DNA from: Actinomycetota bacterium
Lineage (GTDB): Bacteria > Actinomycetota > Acidimicrobiia > Acidimicrobiales > Microtrichaceae
Reading direction: 5' to 3'
Length of the DNA stretch: 37,053 nucleotides
Assembly: GCA_963169245.1 (NCBI GenBank)
Contig: CAUJEC010000016.1
Coordinates: 1-37,053, forward strand
Translations under genes and position numbers: made by a program
Shown: positions 1 to 7,966 of the stretch, one piece after another
Numbering within the stretch: position 1 is the first letter of the stretch
Layout: each line of letters opens with the position of its first letter
Notes under the pieces: generated by a model
The model's input: the letters and a program-made list of their open reading frames with translations, nothing else
What the model was told of the DNA's origin: nothing
The model's database searches: none

Positions 1-349
1 GGTCACGGGCGAAGGCGAACGGACCGTTCTTCATGTGCTCGGCGACGTCGACCTGGCTTCGCTCCCGATCCTTGCGGGCCACATTGGCGCCACACAGGGC
101 GAAGCGCTGGAGATCGACTTGAGCAGTGTCGACCACTTCGACCCACTCGCGATGGGCGTGCTGCTGGCTGCGAAGCTTCGCATGAGGCGACGCAATGGAA
201 CTCTGAGCATTGTCTGCCCTCCAGGAAGGACGCGTTCGGTCCTCGAGGATTGCGGCCTCACTTCGGTTCTCACGGTGAAGGACGGCGCCCTTCCGGCTCG
301 GGACAGTGACCTGCCGGTGCAGGACGGCAAGGCGCAGGACGGCGAGTAG
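1..349 (+). CDS. STAS-domain protein (anti-sigma factor antagonist-like), 5' end outside window
   Basis: The reading frame is open from base 2 to the TAG at 347-349, so the gene starts upstream of the window; the track start (GTG at 35) is only an internal codon. The visible text VTGEGERTVLHVLGDVDLAS is the typical first beta strand of a SpoIIAA/STAS fold, and DHFDPLAMGVLLAAKLRMRR corresponds to the phosphorylation-site loop and following helix. In classical anti-anti-sigma factors this loop reads DSSG and carries the serine phosphorylated by the partner anti-sigma kinase; here it reads DPLA, so no serine is available. The C-terminus (about 20 residues of polar D/Q/G) looks disordered. It converges on the acyl-CoA dehydrogenase, the two stops abutting. 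The family is clear, but the regulatory partner cannot be told from this window. Confidence 0.8.
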   Translation, partial: VTGEGERTVLHVLGDVDLASLPILAGHIGATQGEALEIDLSSVDHFDPLAMGVLLAAKLRMRRRNGTLSIVCPPGRTRSVLEDCGLTSVLTVKDGALPARDSDLPVQDGKAQDGE

Positions 350-1567
350 TCAGCCCTCCGCGTAGCGAGCGAGTTCGGTTCGAGCGACCTGTCGGCGGTG
401 GACCTCGTCAGGGCCGTCGGCAAATCGGAGTGTCCGAAGACCCGCGTACATCCGAGCGAGCGGGAAGTCATCCGAGACGGATCCTCCGCCGTGTGCCTGC
501 ATGGCCCTGTCGACCACACGAAGCGCCATGCTTGGGGCAACGACCTTGATCGCCGAGATCTCGATCGCTGCACCTTTCGCTCCGACTGTGTCCATGAGCC
601 AGGCCGCCTTGAGCGTCAGAAGTCTGGCCTGTTCGATCTCGATTCGTGAATCCGCAATCCATTCCCGGATCACTCCTTGCCGGGCGAGCGGCCCACCGAA
701 TGCCACTCGTTGGGTCACTCGCCGACACATCATCTCAAGTGCGCGTTCCGCGATCCCGATCGTGCGCATGCAGTGATGGATACGTCCTGGACCCAGGCGT
801 GCCTGAGCAATCGCAAAACCGCCACCTTCCTGGCCGACCAGGTTCGACACCGGAACCCGGACATTGTCGAAGTCAACCTCGCCGTGACCTTCACGATCTG
901 TGTAGCCGAACACGGTCAGGTCTCGAACCTTTGTGACGCCGGGCGTATCGAAGGGAACCAGAATCATCGACTGCTGCAGGTGACGAGGGGCATCCGGATT
1001 GGTCTTGCCCATCACGATCATGACCTTGCAACGGTCCGAACTCGCCCCTGAGGTCCACCATTTGCGGCCATTGAGGACGTAGTGATCGCCGTCGCGTTCG
1101 ATTCTCATCTGAATATTTGTGGCGTCAGAGGACGCGACATCGGGTTCGGTCATGGCGAACGCCGAGCGGATCTCCCCCTGGAGGAGCGGCACGAGCCACT
1201 CCTCCTTCTGTTCAGGGGTGCCAAAGAGGGTCAGCACCTCCATGTTGCCCGTGTCGGGCGCTGAGCAGTTCATCGACTCGGGAGCGAGTTCGGCGTGACG
1301 TCCGGTCAACTCTGCGATGTGGGCATAGTCGAGGTTGGAGACAGGGTCCGGTGTCCACTCGGTCACATGGGGCATGAACAGGTTCCATAGGCCTCGGTCA
1401 CGGGCTGCCGCCTTGAGATCCTCGAGTATCTGGGGGTGGCCATGAGGATCGCCAAGGTCAGCCATCTGCTGTCGGTAGATCGGCTCGGCGGGGACCACCT
1501 CGGAAGCCAGGAAGTCCTCAGCTCGGGCCTTGAGGTCACGTCCGCGGTCACTTGGTTCGAAGCTCAT
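350..1567 (-). CDS. Acyl-CoA dehydrogenase, ACAD10/11-like
   Basis: This is a 405-residue flavoprotein of normal family length, predicted to carry out FAD-dependent alpha,beta-dehydrogenation of an acyl-CoA and to pass electrons to ETF. Visible signatures are [17 protein letters not shown] (FAD/substrate loop, about residue 138), RKWWTSGA (middle beta domain), [20 protein letters not shown] (C-terminal helical domain) and [20 protein letters not shown]. The segment FADGPDEVH occupies the place of the catalytic base loop and carries Asp where medium-chain enzymes have Glu; ADGPDEVH is usual in the ACAD10/11 branch. The ATG at 1567 is supported by a TAGGTT box six bases upstream, suggesting a leaderless transcript. 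It is divergent from topA and convergent with the STAS gene, so probably monocistronic. Substrate chain length is unknown. Confidence 0.93.
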   Translation of the reverse strand: MSFEPSDRGRDLKARAEDFLASEVVPAEPIYRQQMADLGDPHGHPQILEDLKAAARDRGLWNLFMPHVTEWTPDPVSNLDYAHIAELTGRHAELAPESMNCSAPDTGNMEVLTLFGTPEQKEEWLVPLLQGEIRSAFAMTEPDVASSDATNIQMRIERDGDHYVLNGRKWWTSGASSDRCKVMIVMGKTNPDAPRHLQQSMILVPFDTPGVTKVRDLTVFGYTDREGHGEVDFDNVRVPVSNLVGQEGGGFAIAQARLGPGRIHHCMRTIGIAERALEMMCRRVTQRVAFGGPLARQGVIREWIADSRIEIEQARLLTLKAAWLMDTVGAKGAAIEISAIKVVAPSMALRVVDRAMQAHGGGSVSDDFPLARMYAGLRTLRFADGPDEVHRRQVARTELARYAEG

Positions 1568-1573
1568 GTCCCG

Positions 1574-1579
1574 AACCTA
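1574..1579 (-). promoter_or_regulatory. -10 box TAGGTT for the acyl-CoA dehydrogenase
   Basis: Read on the minus strand, TAGGTT ends six bases before the ATG at 1567. This is the geometry expected for an actinobacterial leaderless transcript starting at the A of the start codon. No convincing -35 hexamer lies at 17-18 bp; a TTGCAA sits 21 bp upstream. Confidence 0.5.
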
Positions 1580-1638
1580 TCCAAGCCCGATGGGCGATGC
1601 TTGCAAACCGTCAGATTGATGGAATTGAGCGAACTTGT

Positions 1639-1668
1639 TTGACATCGGGCCGTGAGCCTCGTTATCTG
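1639..1668 (+). promoter_or_regulatory. Promoter of topA, predicted leaderless
   Basis: TTGACA (1639-1644) is followed after 18 bp by TATCTG (1663-1668), which ends six bases before the GTG at 1675. There is no Shine-Dalgarno sequence before that GTG, so transcription is predicted to start at the start codon. The element lies in the 107-bp gap shared with the divergent acyl-CoA dehydrogenase promoter. Confidence 0.55.
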
Positions 1669-1674
1669 TGCAAC

Positions 1675-4548
1675 GTGGGTAACCCTCTGGTCATCGTCGA
1701 GTCTCCGGCAAAAGCGCGAACAATCGCGCGCTTCCTGGGGTCCGGATTTCAGGTCGAGTCGTCGATCGGTCACATCCGTGACCTGCCTCAGAACGCGGCC
1801 GAGGTCCCCAAGGAGTACAAGGCGGAGAAGTGGGCGAGCCTGGGTGTCGACACCGACAATCACTTCAAGCCGATCTATGTGGTCAATCCGGACAAGAAGG
1901 ACCATGTCCGATACCTGAAGCAGCTTCTAAAGGATGCGGATGAGCTCTATCTCGCAACCGATGAGGATCGCGAAGGGGAGGCGATCGCCTGGCATCTGCT
2001 CGAGGTGCTCAACCCGAAGGTCCCGGTCAAGAGAATGGTGTTCCACGAGATCACCCAGTCGGCGATCCGTCACGCGATCGAGAACCCCCGCGAACTCGAC
2101 ATGCGTCTCGTCGATGCCCAAGAGGCGCGTCGCATCATGGACCGGCTCTACGGGTACGGGCTCTCGCCGGTCCTCTGGAAGAAGGTCATGCGTGGACTCT
2201 CGGCCGGACGCGTTCAGTCGGTTACGACCCGACTGATAGTCGAGCGTGAGCGTGAACGGATGGCGTTCCGATCTGGCCGCTGGTGGGACCTCCAGGCCCG
2301 CTGCCGTCACAGCGAACCTGCCAAGGACCAGACCGGTTTCGGGGCGACGCTGCTGGAGATCGACGGCAGGCGAATCGCAACCGGCAAGAACTTCTCCTCT
2401 GTTGGAGAACTCCAGGCCAAAGACGGCTCGAACCTGGTGCTGCTCGACGAGACCTCGGCCACCCAGTTGCGTGATGCTCTCTCGGGCGAGCAGCTCAGGG
2501 TTCGCTCGGTCGAACGCAAGCCCTATACCCGCAAGCCTTCGCCTCCGTTTATGACCTCGACGCTCCAACAGGAGGCGGGCAGGAAGCTTCGAATGTCGGC
2601 CGCTCAGACGATGTCGACAGCGCAGCGTCTCTATGAGAACGGCTTCATCACCTACATGAGGACCGACTCGTCGACCCTCTCGGAGACCGCCATCAACGCG
2701 GCACGCGCGCAGATTCGCGAACGCTATGGCGATGACTATCTGCCCAGCTCGCCACGCGTCTACGCCAATAAGTCGAAGAACGCCCAGGAGGCCCACGAGG
2801 CCATTCGTCCTGCGGGGGAGACCTTCCGCACACCCGAGCAGGTCGCATCGCAGTTGAACGCGTCAGAACTGCGGCTCTATGAACTCATCTGGCAGCGCAC
2901 GATCGCGTCGCAGATGACCGATGCCCGTGGTGAGTCCGTCCACGTGCGACTCGTTGCTCACACCGCTGGGTTACAGATGGCTGCGGCGGGTGGAGTCTTC
3001 GCAGACGGCACCGAGGCGCTCTTCGCCGCATCCGGACGCACAATCCAGTTCCCCGGGTTCCTTAGGGCATATGTTGAGGGATCAGATGACCCCGAAGCTG
3101 GTGGCGATGATCAGGAGCGAGTGCTTCCGAACATGTCAGAGGGCGACGCCATAGCCTTCGACTCCCTCGATGCCGTGTCGCACGACACTGAACCGCCGGC
3201 ACGTTTCACCGAGGCGTCGTTGGTCAAGAAGCTCGAGGAGATGGGGGTGGGCAGACCGTCCACCTACGCGTCGATCATCTCGACGATCCAGAACCGCGGG
3301 TATGTCTGGAAGAAGGGCACAGCGCTGATCCCGAGCTTCACTGCGTTTGCTGTTGTCAATCTGTTGGAACGCCATTTCGAGACCTTCGTCGACTATGCGT
3401 TCACCGCAAAGGTCGAGGAGCAACTGGACGCGATCGCATCGGGTAACGCAGAGATGGAGGCGTGGCTCTCGAAGTTTTACTTCGGTGAAGCGGGTCCGGA
3501 CGCACATCGAGTTGAGGCGGCCCTTGATGCGGCTGTGGCGGACCTCGAGGACCTTGAAGACCTTGGACTCAAGGCACTCATCGATACGAGCATGGGCCTC
3601 ATCGACGCGCGATCGGTCAACTCGATCCCGCTCGGCGTCGACAGCGAAGGACGCACGATCGAGGCCCGAGTCGGTCGCTATGGCCCCTACATCGAGCGTG
3701 TGATCTCAGAGGATGAGAGCCAGCGAGCGAGCATCCCCGATGACATCCCTCCGGATGAGTTGACCATCGACCGTGCGGTTGAACTCCTGGAAGCCCCAGC
3801 GGGCGACCGTTCGCTTGGAGTTCATCCGGACACCGGTCTGGAGGTCCACCTGAAGGCCGGGCGGTTCGGTCCATATGTACAGGAGGGGACTCACGAGGAG
3901 TCACCGGATGAGAAACCCCGTACGGCGAGCCTGTTCAAGGACATGGACCCGGCAACGGTCACGATCGAGGATGTGTTGCCGCTACTTGCCCTGCCTCGCC
4001 AAGTTGGCCTCGATCCGGAGTCCGATGAACCGATCTTGGCCTACAACGGCAAGTTCGGCCCCTATCTGAAGAAGGGCACTGACAGCCGCTCGCTCGAGAC
4101 AGAACCGCAGCTTCTGAGTGTGACACTCGAAGAGGCGCTGCGGATATTTGCTGAACCCAAGCGCCGGGGACGTGCCGCCGCCAAGGGGCCGCTACGGGAG
4201 ATGGGTCCGGATCCGGACTCCCAGAAACCGATCGTGGTCAAGGACGGGCGCTTTGGTCCATATGTGACCGACGGTGAGACGAACGCGAGCCTCCGCAAGG
4301 GTGACTCGGTCGAGGAACTGACGCTGGAACGGGCGGTGGAGCTACTCGCCGACAGGCGTGCTCGTGGACCGGCGAAGAAGGCTTCTAAGAAGAAGTCCGC
4401 CGCCAAGAAGCCGGCGAAGAAGGCGACGGCCAAGAAGGCCGCCGCCAAGAAGCCAGCGAAGAAGGCAGCAGCGAAGAAACCCGCCAAGAACGCACCAGCG
4501 AAGAAGGCCGATCCCGTCGATGACTCAGCTACCGAGTCCGGTGACTGA
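1675..4548 (+). CDS. topA: DNA topoisomerase I (type IA)
   Basis: The enzyme relaxes negative supercoils through a 5'-phosphotyrosine intermediate. I place the start at GTG 1675 (957 residues), not the track start at 1552: the family begins directly with PLVIVESPAKARTIARFLG, the 1552 version would overlap the divergent gene, and a promoter ends just before 1675. Domains in order are Toprim with VIVESPAK and the acidic DEDREGEAIAWHL, then the gate/catalytic domain with GFITYMRTDSS, in which Tyr327 is the nucleophile. Next come four C-terminal Topo_C repeats (VGRYGPYIE, AGRFGPYVQ, NGKFGPYLK, DGRFGPYVT), and finally a tail of about 45 residues rich in Lys, Ala and Pro. There are no zinc fingers, as in mycobacterial TopA; the basic tail is also an actinobacterial trait and is thought to hold the enzyme on DNA. 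It is first in an operon with tmk and holB. Confidence 0.97.
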   Translation: MGNPLVIVESPAKARTIARFLGSGFQVESSIGHIRDLPQNAAEVPKEYKAEKWASLGVDTDNHFKPIYVVNPDKKDHVRYLKQLLKDADELYLATDEDREGEAIAWHLLEVLNPKVPVKRMVFHEITQSAIRHAIENPRELDMRLVDAQEARRIMDRLYGYGLSPVLWKKVMRGLSAGRVQSVTTRLIVERERERMAFRSGRWWDLQARCRHSEPAKDQTGFGATLLEIDGRRIATGKNFSSVGELQAKDGSNLVLLDETSATQLRDALSGEQLRVRSVERKPYTRKPSPPFMTSTLQQEAGRKLRMSAAQTMSTAQRLYENGFITYMRTDSSTLSETAINAARAQIRERYGDDYLPSSPRVYANKSKNAQEAHEAIRPAGETFRTPEQVASQLNASELRLYELIWQRTIASQMTDARGESVHVRLVAHTAGLQMAAAGGVFADGTEALFAASGRTIQFPGFLRAYVEGSDDPEAGGDDQERVLPNMSEGDAIAFDSLDAVSHDTEPPARFTEASLVKKLEEMGVGRPSTYASIISTIQNRGYVWKKGTALIPSFTAFAVVNLLERHFETFVDYAFTAKVEEQLDAIASGNAEMEAWLSKFYFGEAGPDAHRVEAALDAAVADLEDLEDLGLKALIDTSMGLIDARSVNSIPLGVDSEGRTIEARVGRYGPYIERVISEDESQRASIPDDIPPDELTIDRAVELLEAPAGDRSLGVHPDTGLEVHLKAGRFGPYVQEGTHEESPDEKPRTASLFKDMDPATVTIEDVLPLLALPRQVGLDPESDEPILAYNGKFGPYLKKGTDSRSLETEPQLLSVTLEEALRIFAEPKRRGRAAAKGPLREMGPDPDSQKPIVVKDGRFGPYVTDGETNASLRKGDSVEELTLERAVELLADRRARGPAKKASKKKSAAKKPAKKATAKKAAAKKPAKKAAAKKPAKNAPAKKADPVDDSATESGD
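4370..4512 (+). repeat. Degenerate AAG/GCC-rich repeat encoding the TopA basic tail
   Basis: Short units of the kind GCCAAGAAGCCGGCGAAG recur in frame and encode KKPAKKA-type motifs at the end of topA. The repeat is coding, so variation in unit number between strains is plausible. On the opposite strand it creates a misleading Phe/Ala-rich ORF. Confidence 0.75.
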
Positions 4549-5167
4549 CACGCCACGGGGCAGGCTCATCGTCTTCGAGGGTGGTGAGGGCTCCGGCAAG
4601 TCGACTCAGGCGAAACTGCTCGCCGAACGGATCGACGCCTTGTTGACCCGGCAGCCCGGAGCGACCGAATTGGGAGCGAGGATCCGGTCGATAGTTCTCG
4701 CCGAGGTGGGGGAGGGTGAACCGCTTTGCGACCGTGCCGAGGCGCTGTTGATGGCAGCTGATCGCGCGCAGCATGTCGAGACCGTGATCGAACCAGCGCT
4801 GCAGTCGGGCCGCGATGTCGTCTGCGACCGCTTCATCGGTTCTTCGGTCGCATACCAGGGATATGGCCGTGGGCTTGATGTTGACATCGTCCGGTCCATC
4901 TCGGGTTGGGCCTCTGGTGGGCTTTGGCCAAACGTCACGATTCTGCTCACAGTCTCCGAGGAGACAGCGGCCATTCGCACAGGTGGGGCACGAGATCGAA
5001 TAGAGGCAGCCGGGGCGGATTTCCATCGTCGGGTCCTTTCCGGGTTCCTCGAACAGGCCGGGGACGAGGACGACTGGTGGATCCAGGTTGATGGCGAAGG
5101 GTCTGTCGAGGAGGTTCACGAGCGAGTGCTCGATGCGCTTCGGGAGATGCTGGGAGTAGACCTATGA
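4520..5167 (+). CDS. tmk: Thymidylate kinase (dTMP kinase)
   Basis: The enzyme phosphorylates dTMP to dTDP in dTTP synthesis. The sequence begins RLIVFEGGEGSGKSTQAKL (Walker A), then LLTRQPGATELGARIR (the TREPGG-like dTMP-binding loop, here RQPGAT), and DVVCDRFIGSSVAYQGYG, the family signature. About 215 residues from ATG 4520 is normal length. The track start at 4358 runs into topA in another frame and yields Arg-rich nonsense, so it is rejected. ATG 4520 (29-nt overlap with topA) and GTG 4541 (8-nt overlap, as GTGACTGA) are both possible; neither has a strong ribosome site, and coupling to topA translation is likely. The stretch between the P-loop helix and the LTRQPG strand is a few residues shorter than in many TMKs. 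It ends in an ATGA overlap with holB. Confidence 0.95.
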   Translation: MTQLPSPVTDTPRGRLIVFEGGEGSGKSTQAKLLAERIDALLTRQPGATELGARIRSIVLAEVGEGEPLCDRAEALLMAADRAQHVETVIEPALQSGRDVVCDRFIGSSVAYQGYGRGLDVDIVRSISGWASGGLWPNVTILLTVSEETAAIRTGGARDRIEAAGADFHRRVLSGFLEQAGDEDDWWIQVDGEGSVEEVHERVLDALREMLGVDL

Positions 5168-6237
5168 GCGATCAGCCGACAGTGGCCGAGGCCCTCTGGG
5201 CAAAGGTCCCGGGGCAGGCCGAAGCGGTTCGTCAACTCCGCGCCGCAGTGTCGATGCCGACCCATGCCTACCTGATCTCTGGGCCACCCGGGGCAGGCAA
5301 ACGCGAACTTGCCACAGCGTTCTGTGCGTCGCTGTTGGCTCGTGGCCTGGACGGCGACGAGGCCGATCGGGTAGCTGCCAGAGTTGAGTCCGGTGACCAT
5401 GGCGGAGTTGTGGTCGTCGAGCGCGAGGGGCCCTTCATCACCGCCGATGACGCTAGACGGGTCGTTGAACGAGCATCGAGATCTCCGCTCGAAGGCGACC
5501 TGCAGATCATCGTCATCATTGACTTCCATCTGGTCAGGGATGCCGGTCCGATGCTGCTCAAGAGCATCGAGGAACCGCCACCGCGCACCATGTTCGTGCT
5601 CCTGTCGGAGGAGCTACCTAGGGAACTCGAGACGATCGCGTCACGTTGCGTGGTCATAAACGTCGATGCCGTTCCGGTCGACACGCTCCTTGAGTTGCTG
5701 GTCTCAGAGGGCATAGACGACGATGTCGCCCGAGCGGCGGCCGAGGTCGCTGGTGGAAGCTTGACCCGGGCTCGACTGTTGGCCCGTGATCCGAAGGTCT
5801 CGCATCGTCGTGACCTGTGGTATCGAGTCCCCGAAAGACTCAATGGTCGCGGCTCGCGAGCCGGTGAGGTGGCCGATGACCTGGTCGGCTCGATCGAGGA
5901 TCTGAAGGCTCCACTCGCTGAGATGGAGGCCGAGGAACTCACAGCGCTCGACGCCCGGGCTGAGTCCATGGGGATCGATCCGACCAAGGGAGAGATCAAC
6001 AGGATCAAGGACCGTTACAAACGGACCGCTCGTCGGCTCCACACAGACGAGATGCGAGTCGGACTCGGGGTCCTTGTCGGCAGGTATCGGGACGAGGTCC
6101 TGTCGGGAGCGGACCCCGAAGACTTTCTCAAGGCGTCGGACCTGGTTCAGGGACTTTGTGACAATCTGGTCTTCAACGTCGGTGACGAACTGGCCCTCCA
6201 GTCGCTGCTGATGTCCCTGCCTCCGATCGGGCAGTGA
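5164..6237 (+). CDS. holB: DNA polymerase III subunit delta prime
   Basis: This is the clamp-loader stator subunit of the AAA+ family, 357 residues. It shows AYLISGPPGAGKRELATAF (P-loop), IVIIDFHLVRDAGPMLLKSIEEPP (Walker B-like region) and ELETIASRCVVI, which holds the SRC motif used to contact the neighbouring subunit ATP. The cysteine cluster that forms a zinc module after the first helix in most delta prime and DnaX proteins is missing: between FCASLL and HGGVVVVE there are no paired cysteines. The C-terminal collar region is less conserved. Its ATG overlaps the tmk stop by four bases (ATGA), and tmk-holB adjacency is widespread in bacteria, which supports the call. Confidence 0.92.
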   Translation: MSDQPTVAEALWAKVPGQAEAVRQLRAAVSMPTHAYLISGPPGAGKRELATAFCASLLARGLDGDEADRVAARVESGDHGGVVVVEREGPFITADDARRVVERASRSPLEGDLQIIVIIDFHLVRDAGPMLLKSIEEPPPRTMFVLLSEELPRELETIASRCVVINVDAVPVDTLLELLVSEGIDDDVARAAAEVAGGSLTRARLLARDPKVSHRRDLWYRVPERLNGRGSRAGEVADDLVGSIEDLKAPLAEMEAEELTALDARAESMGIDPTKGEINRIKDRYKRTARRLHTDEMRVGLGVLVGRYRDEVLSGADPEDFLKASDLVQGLCDNLVFNVGDELALQSLLMSLPPIGQ

Positions 6238-6271
6238 GTTTGGGCCGAGTAGCGCCGTGGCCGAAGCGTTG

Positions 6272-6277
6272 TATCAT
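6272..6277 (+). promoter_or_regulatory. Possible -10 box of tRNA-Thr
   Basis: TATCAT lies 22 bases before the first base of the tRNA. No good -35 sequence is visible at the expected distance, so the assignment is tentative; read-through from holB is an alternative. Confidence 0.3.
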
Positions 6278-6299
6278 CTAGGACTTCGCGAAAGCGTGC

Positions 6300-6375
6300 G
6301 CCCGGGTAGCTCAGTCGGTAGAGCAATTCACTCGTAATGAATAGGTCAGGAGTTCAATTCTCCTCTCGGGCTCCA
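6300..6375 (+). tRNA. tRNA-Thr (anticodon CGT)
   Basis: A full cloverleaf can be drawn by eye. The acceptor GCCCGGG pairs with CTCGGGC (one G-T pair), the D stem GCTC pairs with GAGC, and the anticodon stem ATTCA pairs with TGAAT around the loop CTCGTAA, which gives anticodon CGT. The variable loop is AGGTC, and the T stem AGGAG pairs with CTCCT around TTCAATT. The discriminator base is T and CCA is encoded. It decodes ACG threonine codons and stands alone between holB and a membrane-protein gene. Confidence 0.95.
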
Positions 6376-6485
6376 TCAGTTGGGACAACGAGGTTGGCCT
6401 CAGGTCAGCTGTCCGAAAAACCCGGCCATTGTCTCAGGGGTCGGTGCTACCTTCGCTGAGGGGTAACCTGATCCGGGGGTGAGCG

Positions 6486-7106
6486 ATGACTGCTGTCATT
6501 AGTTCGAGCGGCGGTGAAAGGCCCGGCTCTGTTGCTGGGACCGGGCCCGGCGGCATGGACATCAGCATCGTGCCATTGAAGGGGCTTCCGTTTGCAGCGG
6601 CAGCGTTCGCGTTCGTGATCTATGCGATAGCGGCTAACTCCACATGGGCGCTGATGCTCGCCCACGTCGCAGGGGGCGCGCTCTGGACCGGAGTCGATCT
6701 CTATGTGGGGCTGATTCTCGGGCCGATCATCGGCGGGCTCTCACCGGCCGCCCGGATGGAGTTCTCCTCAAGGTTCATGCCGAAAATGGTCATCCTCATG
6801 CCGACACTGGTCATGATGACGTTGGCCGCCGGCTTCCAGATAGCCATCAACTACGGGAACCTCCTTCCGGGTACGGTCAACCGCCCTTGGCTTATCGTCT
6901 CGATGGCTGTCGTGGGTGTCATGTCAGTTGTCGCCCTCGGCTTCCTCGAGCCCGCCAACATTGCGGTTCTCTTCGAGATGAAGAAGTCCGAACCCGATGT
7001 GGATGTGATCGCTCACCTGATGAGACGATTCGTGTACACGGCTGGGGTGACCGGACTGATGCAGATCGCAACTCTGATCATCATGACAAGGGTGGCAACA
7101 CAATGA
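6486..7106 (+). CDS. Integral membrane protein, CopD/DUF2269-like
   Basis: This is a 206-residue protein with a polar Gly-rich N-terminus of about 25 residues and about five hydrophobic segments: the region GLPFAAAAFAFVIYAI, the stretch starting WALMLAHVAGGALWTGVD, MVILMPTLVMMTLAAGF, WLIVSMAVVGVMSVVALGF and VTGLMQIATLIIM. A membrane-embedded His followed by GGALWTGVD resembles the HxxAGxxWxG pattern of CopD/DUF2269-type proteins, but the similarity is short and a heme or copper role is only a guess. GGGGG lies about six bases before the ATG at 6486. The stop overlaps the next gene as ATGA, so the two form a module. Confidence 0.75.
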   Translation: MTAVISSSGGERPGSVAGTGPGGMDISIVPLKGLPFAAAAFAFVIYAIAANSTWALMLAHVAGGALWTGVDLYVGLILGPIIGGLSPAARMEFSSRFMPKMVILMPTLVMMTLAAGFQIAINYGNLLPGTVNRPWLIVSMAVVGVMSVVALGFLEPANIAVLFEMKKSEPDVDVIAHLMRRFVYTAGVTGLMQIATLIIMTRVATQ

Positions 7107-7534
7107 CCCCCGAGTCTGCCGCCCCCGACGTCGTGCGCCCCTTCGAACGGCCGATGCCGCCGATCGTGGCCATCGGCATGTCGGCACTCTCACTCGCGGT
7201 GATCAGCGGAGTGCTTGTGGCGGGGCAGATCGGAGGGCAGCCCTCACTGACTCTGCCCGCAGTTCTGGTCGTCATCGGGCTTCTGTTGGAGATCGTCTCG
7301 GTAGCGTTTCTTGTGAGGATCCGACCGTTCGCGTGGTGGCGCTTCAGGACCGTATTCGGGTGGACACTGCTTGCCTATGTACTTCAGAGCAGCGTCATCG
7401 AATGGTCGTTCGTGAAGAACGATGTTCCCGGTAGACCGATGGCGATACTGAGCGCCGGGCTCGTGGTGTTCGCCACTGTCGTTCCGCTGATGATCTCGTT
7501 CACCACGGCGCGCTATCAGGACACGGGCACCTGA
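7103..7534 (+). CDS. Small four-helix integral membrane protein
   Basis: I take the start at ATG 7103 (143 residues), which overlaps the previous stop as ATGA. The track version starting at 6644 is an Arg-rich out-of-frame extension through the previous gene. Four hydrophobic segments are visible: VAIGMSALSLAVISGVLVAG, LPAVLVVIGLLLEIVSVAFLV, TVFGWTLLAYVLQSSVIEW and ILSAGLVVFATVVPLMISF. I do not recognise the family. Coupling to the preceding five-helix protein suggests the two act as a complex. Confidence 0.75.
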   Translation: MTPESAAPDVVRPFERPMPPIVAIGMSALSLAVISGVLVAGQIGGQPSLTLPAVLVVIGLLLEIVSVAFLVRIRPFAWWRFRTVFGWTLLAYVLQSSVIEWSFVKNDVPGRPMAILSAGLVVFATVVPLMISFTTARYQDTGT

Positions 7535-7544
7535 AGCTCTGAGG

Positions 7545-7904
7545 ATGGTTCAGGAACCTCACCACGATACCGACCCTCACGACGATGCCGACGGCGCGGT
7601 CGAGAAGGCGTGGGCACGCCGGAGTGAGACTGGCTGGATGCTCTCGATTCGGGTTCAACCCGCTGGGGGGTGTACCCGCGTGGTCGGGTTACACGGCGAC
7701 GCTCTGAAGATCCGAGTGTCGGCCCCTGCGAACGAGGGCAAGGCCAACGCAGAACTGATCCGGTTCCTCGCCGACACCCTGGGAGTAGGCCGCTCAGATG
7801 TGAGGTTTATCCGTGGTCAGCGGAATCGGGAGAAGGTGGTCGAGGTTCGTGGGGGCATTGGACCGCTGCTTGCGCTCGTCGAGGACGCTCAAACGGGGGA
7901 GTAG
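7545..7904 (+). CDS. YggU/DUF167 family protein
   Basis: This is a 119-residue protein containing the complete DUF167 pattern: SIRVQPAGGCTRVVGLHGD, LKIRVSAPANEGKANAELI (the family hallmark APPxxGKAN), then FLADTLGVGRSDVRFIRGQ and REKVVEV. The molecular role of this small alpha/beta family is unknown. The first 27 residues are acidic and His/Asp-rich and lie outside the domain, so a later start is possible; the GAGG before ATG 7545 is too close to be an ideal ribosome site. It lies 10 bases after the membrane pair and 62 bases before the ATPase. Confidence 0.88.
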   Translation: MVQEPHHDTDPHDDADGAVEKAWARRSETGWMLSIRVQPAGGCTRVVGLHGDALKIRVSAPANEGKANAELIRFLADTLGVGRSDVRFIRGQRNREKVVEVRGGIGPLLALVEDAQTGE

Positions 7905-7950
7905 CCTGCGCCTGTGTGGCGTAGCAGGTTGGCCCGGAGTCGAGTTCGGA

Positions 7951-7958
7951 GAGGAGGA
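7951..7958 (+). promoter_or_regulatory. Ribosome binding site deciding a TTG start
   Basis: GAGGAGGA ends eight bases before TTG 7967. It is one of the few strong Shine-Dalgarno sequences in the window and it favours the unusual TTG start of the P-type ATPase; the nearby GTG at 7959 is out of frame and hits a stop after two codons. Confidence 0.65.
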
Positions 7959-7966
7959 GTGGCGAC

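Noticed and set aside
1552-1674. N-terminal 41-codon extension of topA in the ORF track
   Set aside because: It overlaps the divergent acyl-CoA dehydrogenase start, lacks family similarity and contains the predicted promoter; GTG 1675 fits the family N-terminus.
1927-2796. Minus-strand ORF of 289 residues inside topA
   Set aside because: Shadow frame opposite the topA catalytic domain.
4062-4556. Minus-strand ORF with Phe/Ala-rich, membrane-like text
   Set aside because: It is the antisense of the Lys/Ala tail repeat of topA; AAG and GCC codons read backwards as CTT and GGC create false hydrophobicity.
6644-7102. 5' extension of the second membrane protein in the track
   Set aside because: It is an out-of-frame reading of the preceding membrane gene; the ATGA overlap at 7103 gives the natural start.
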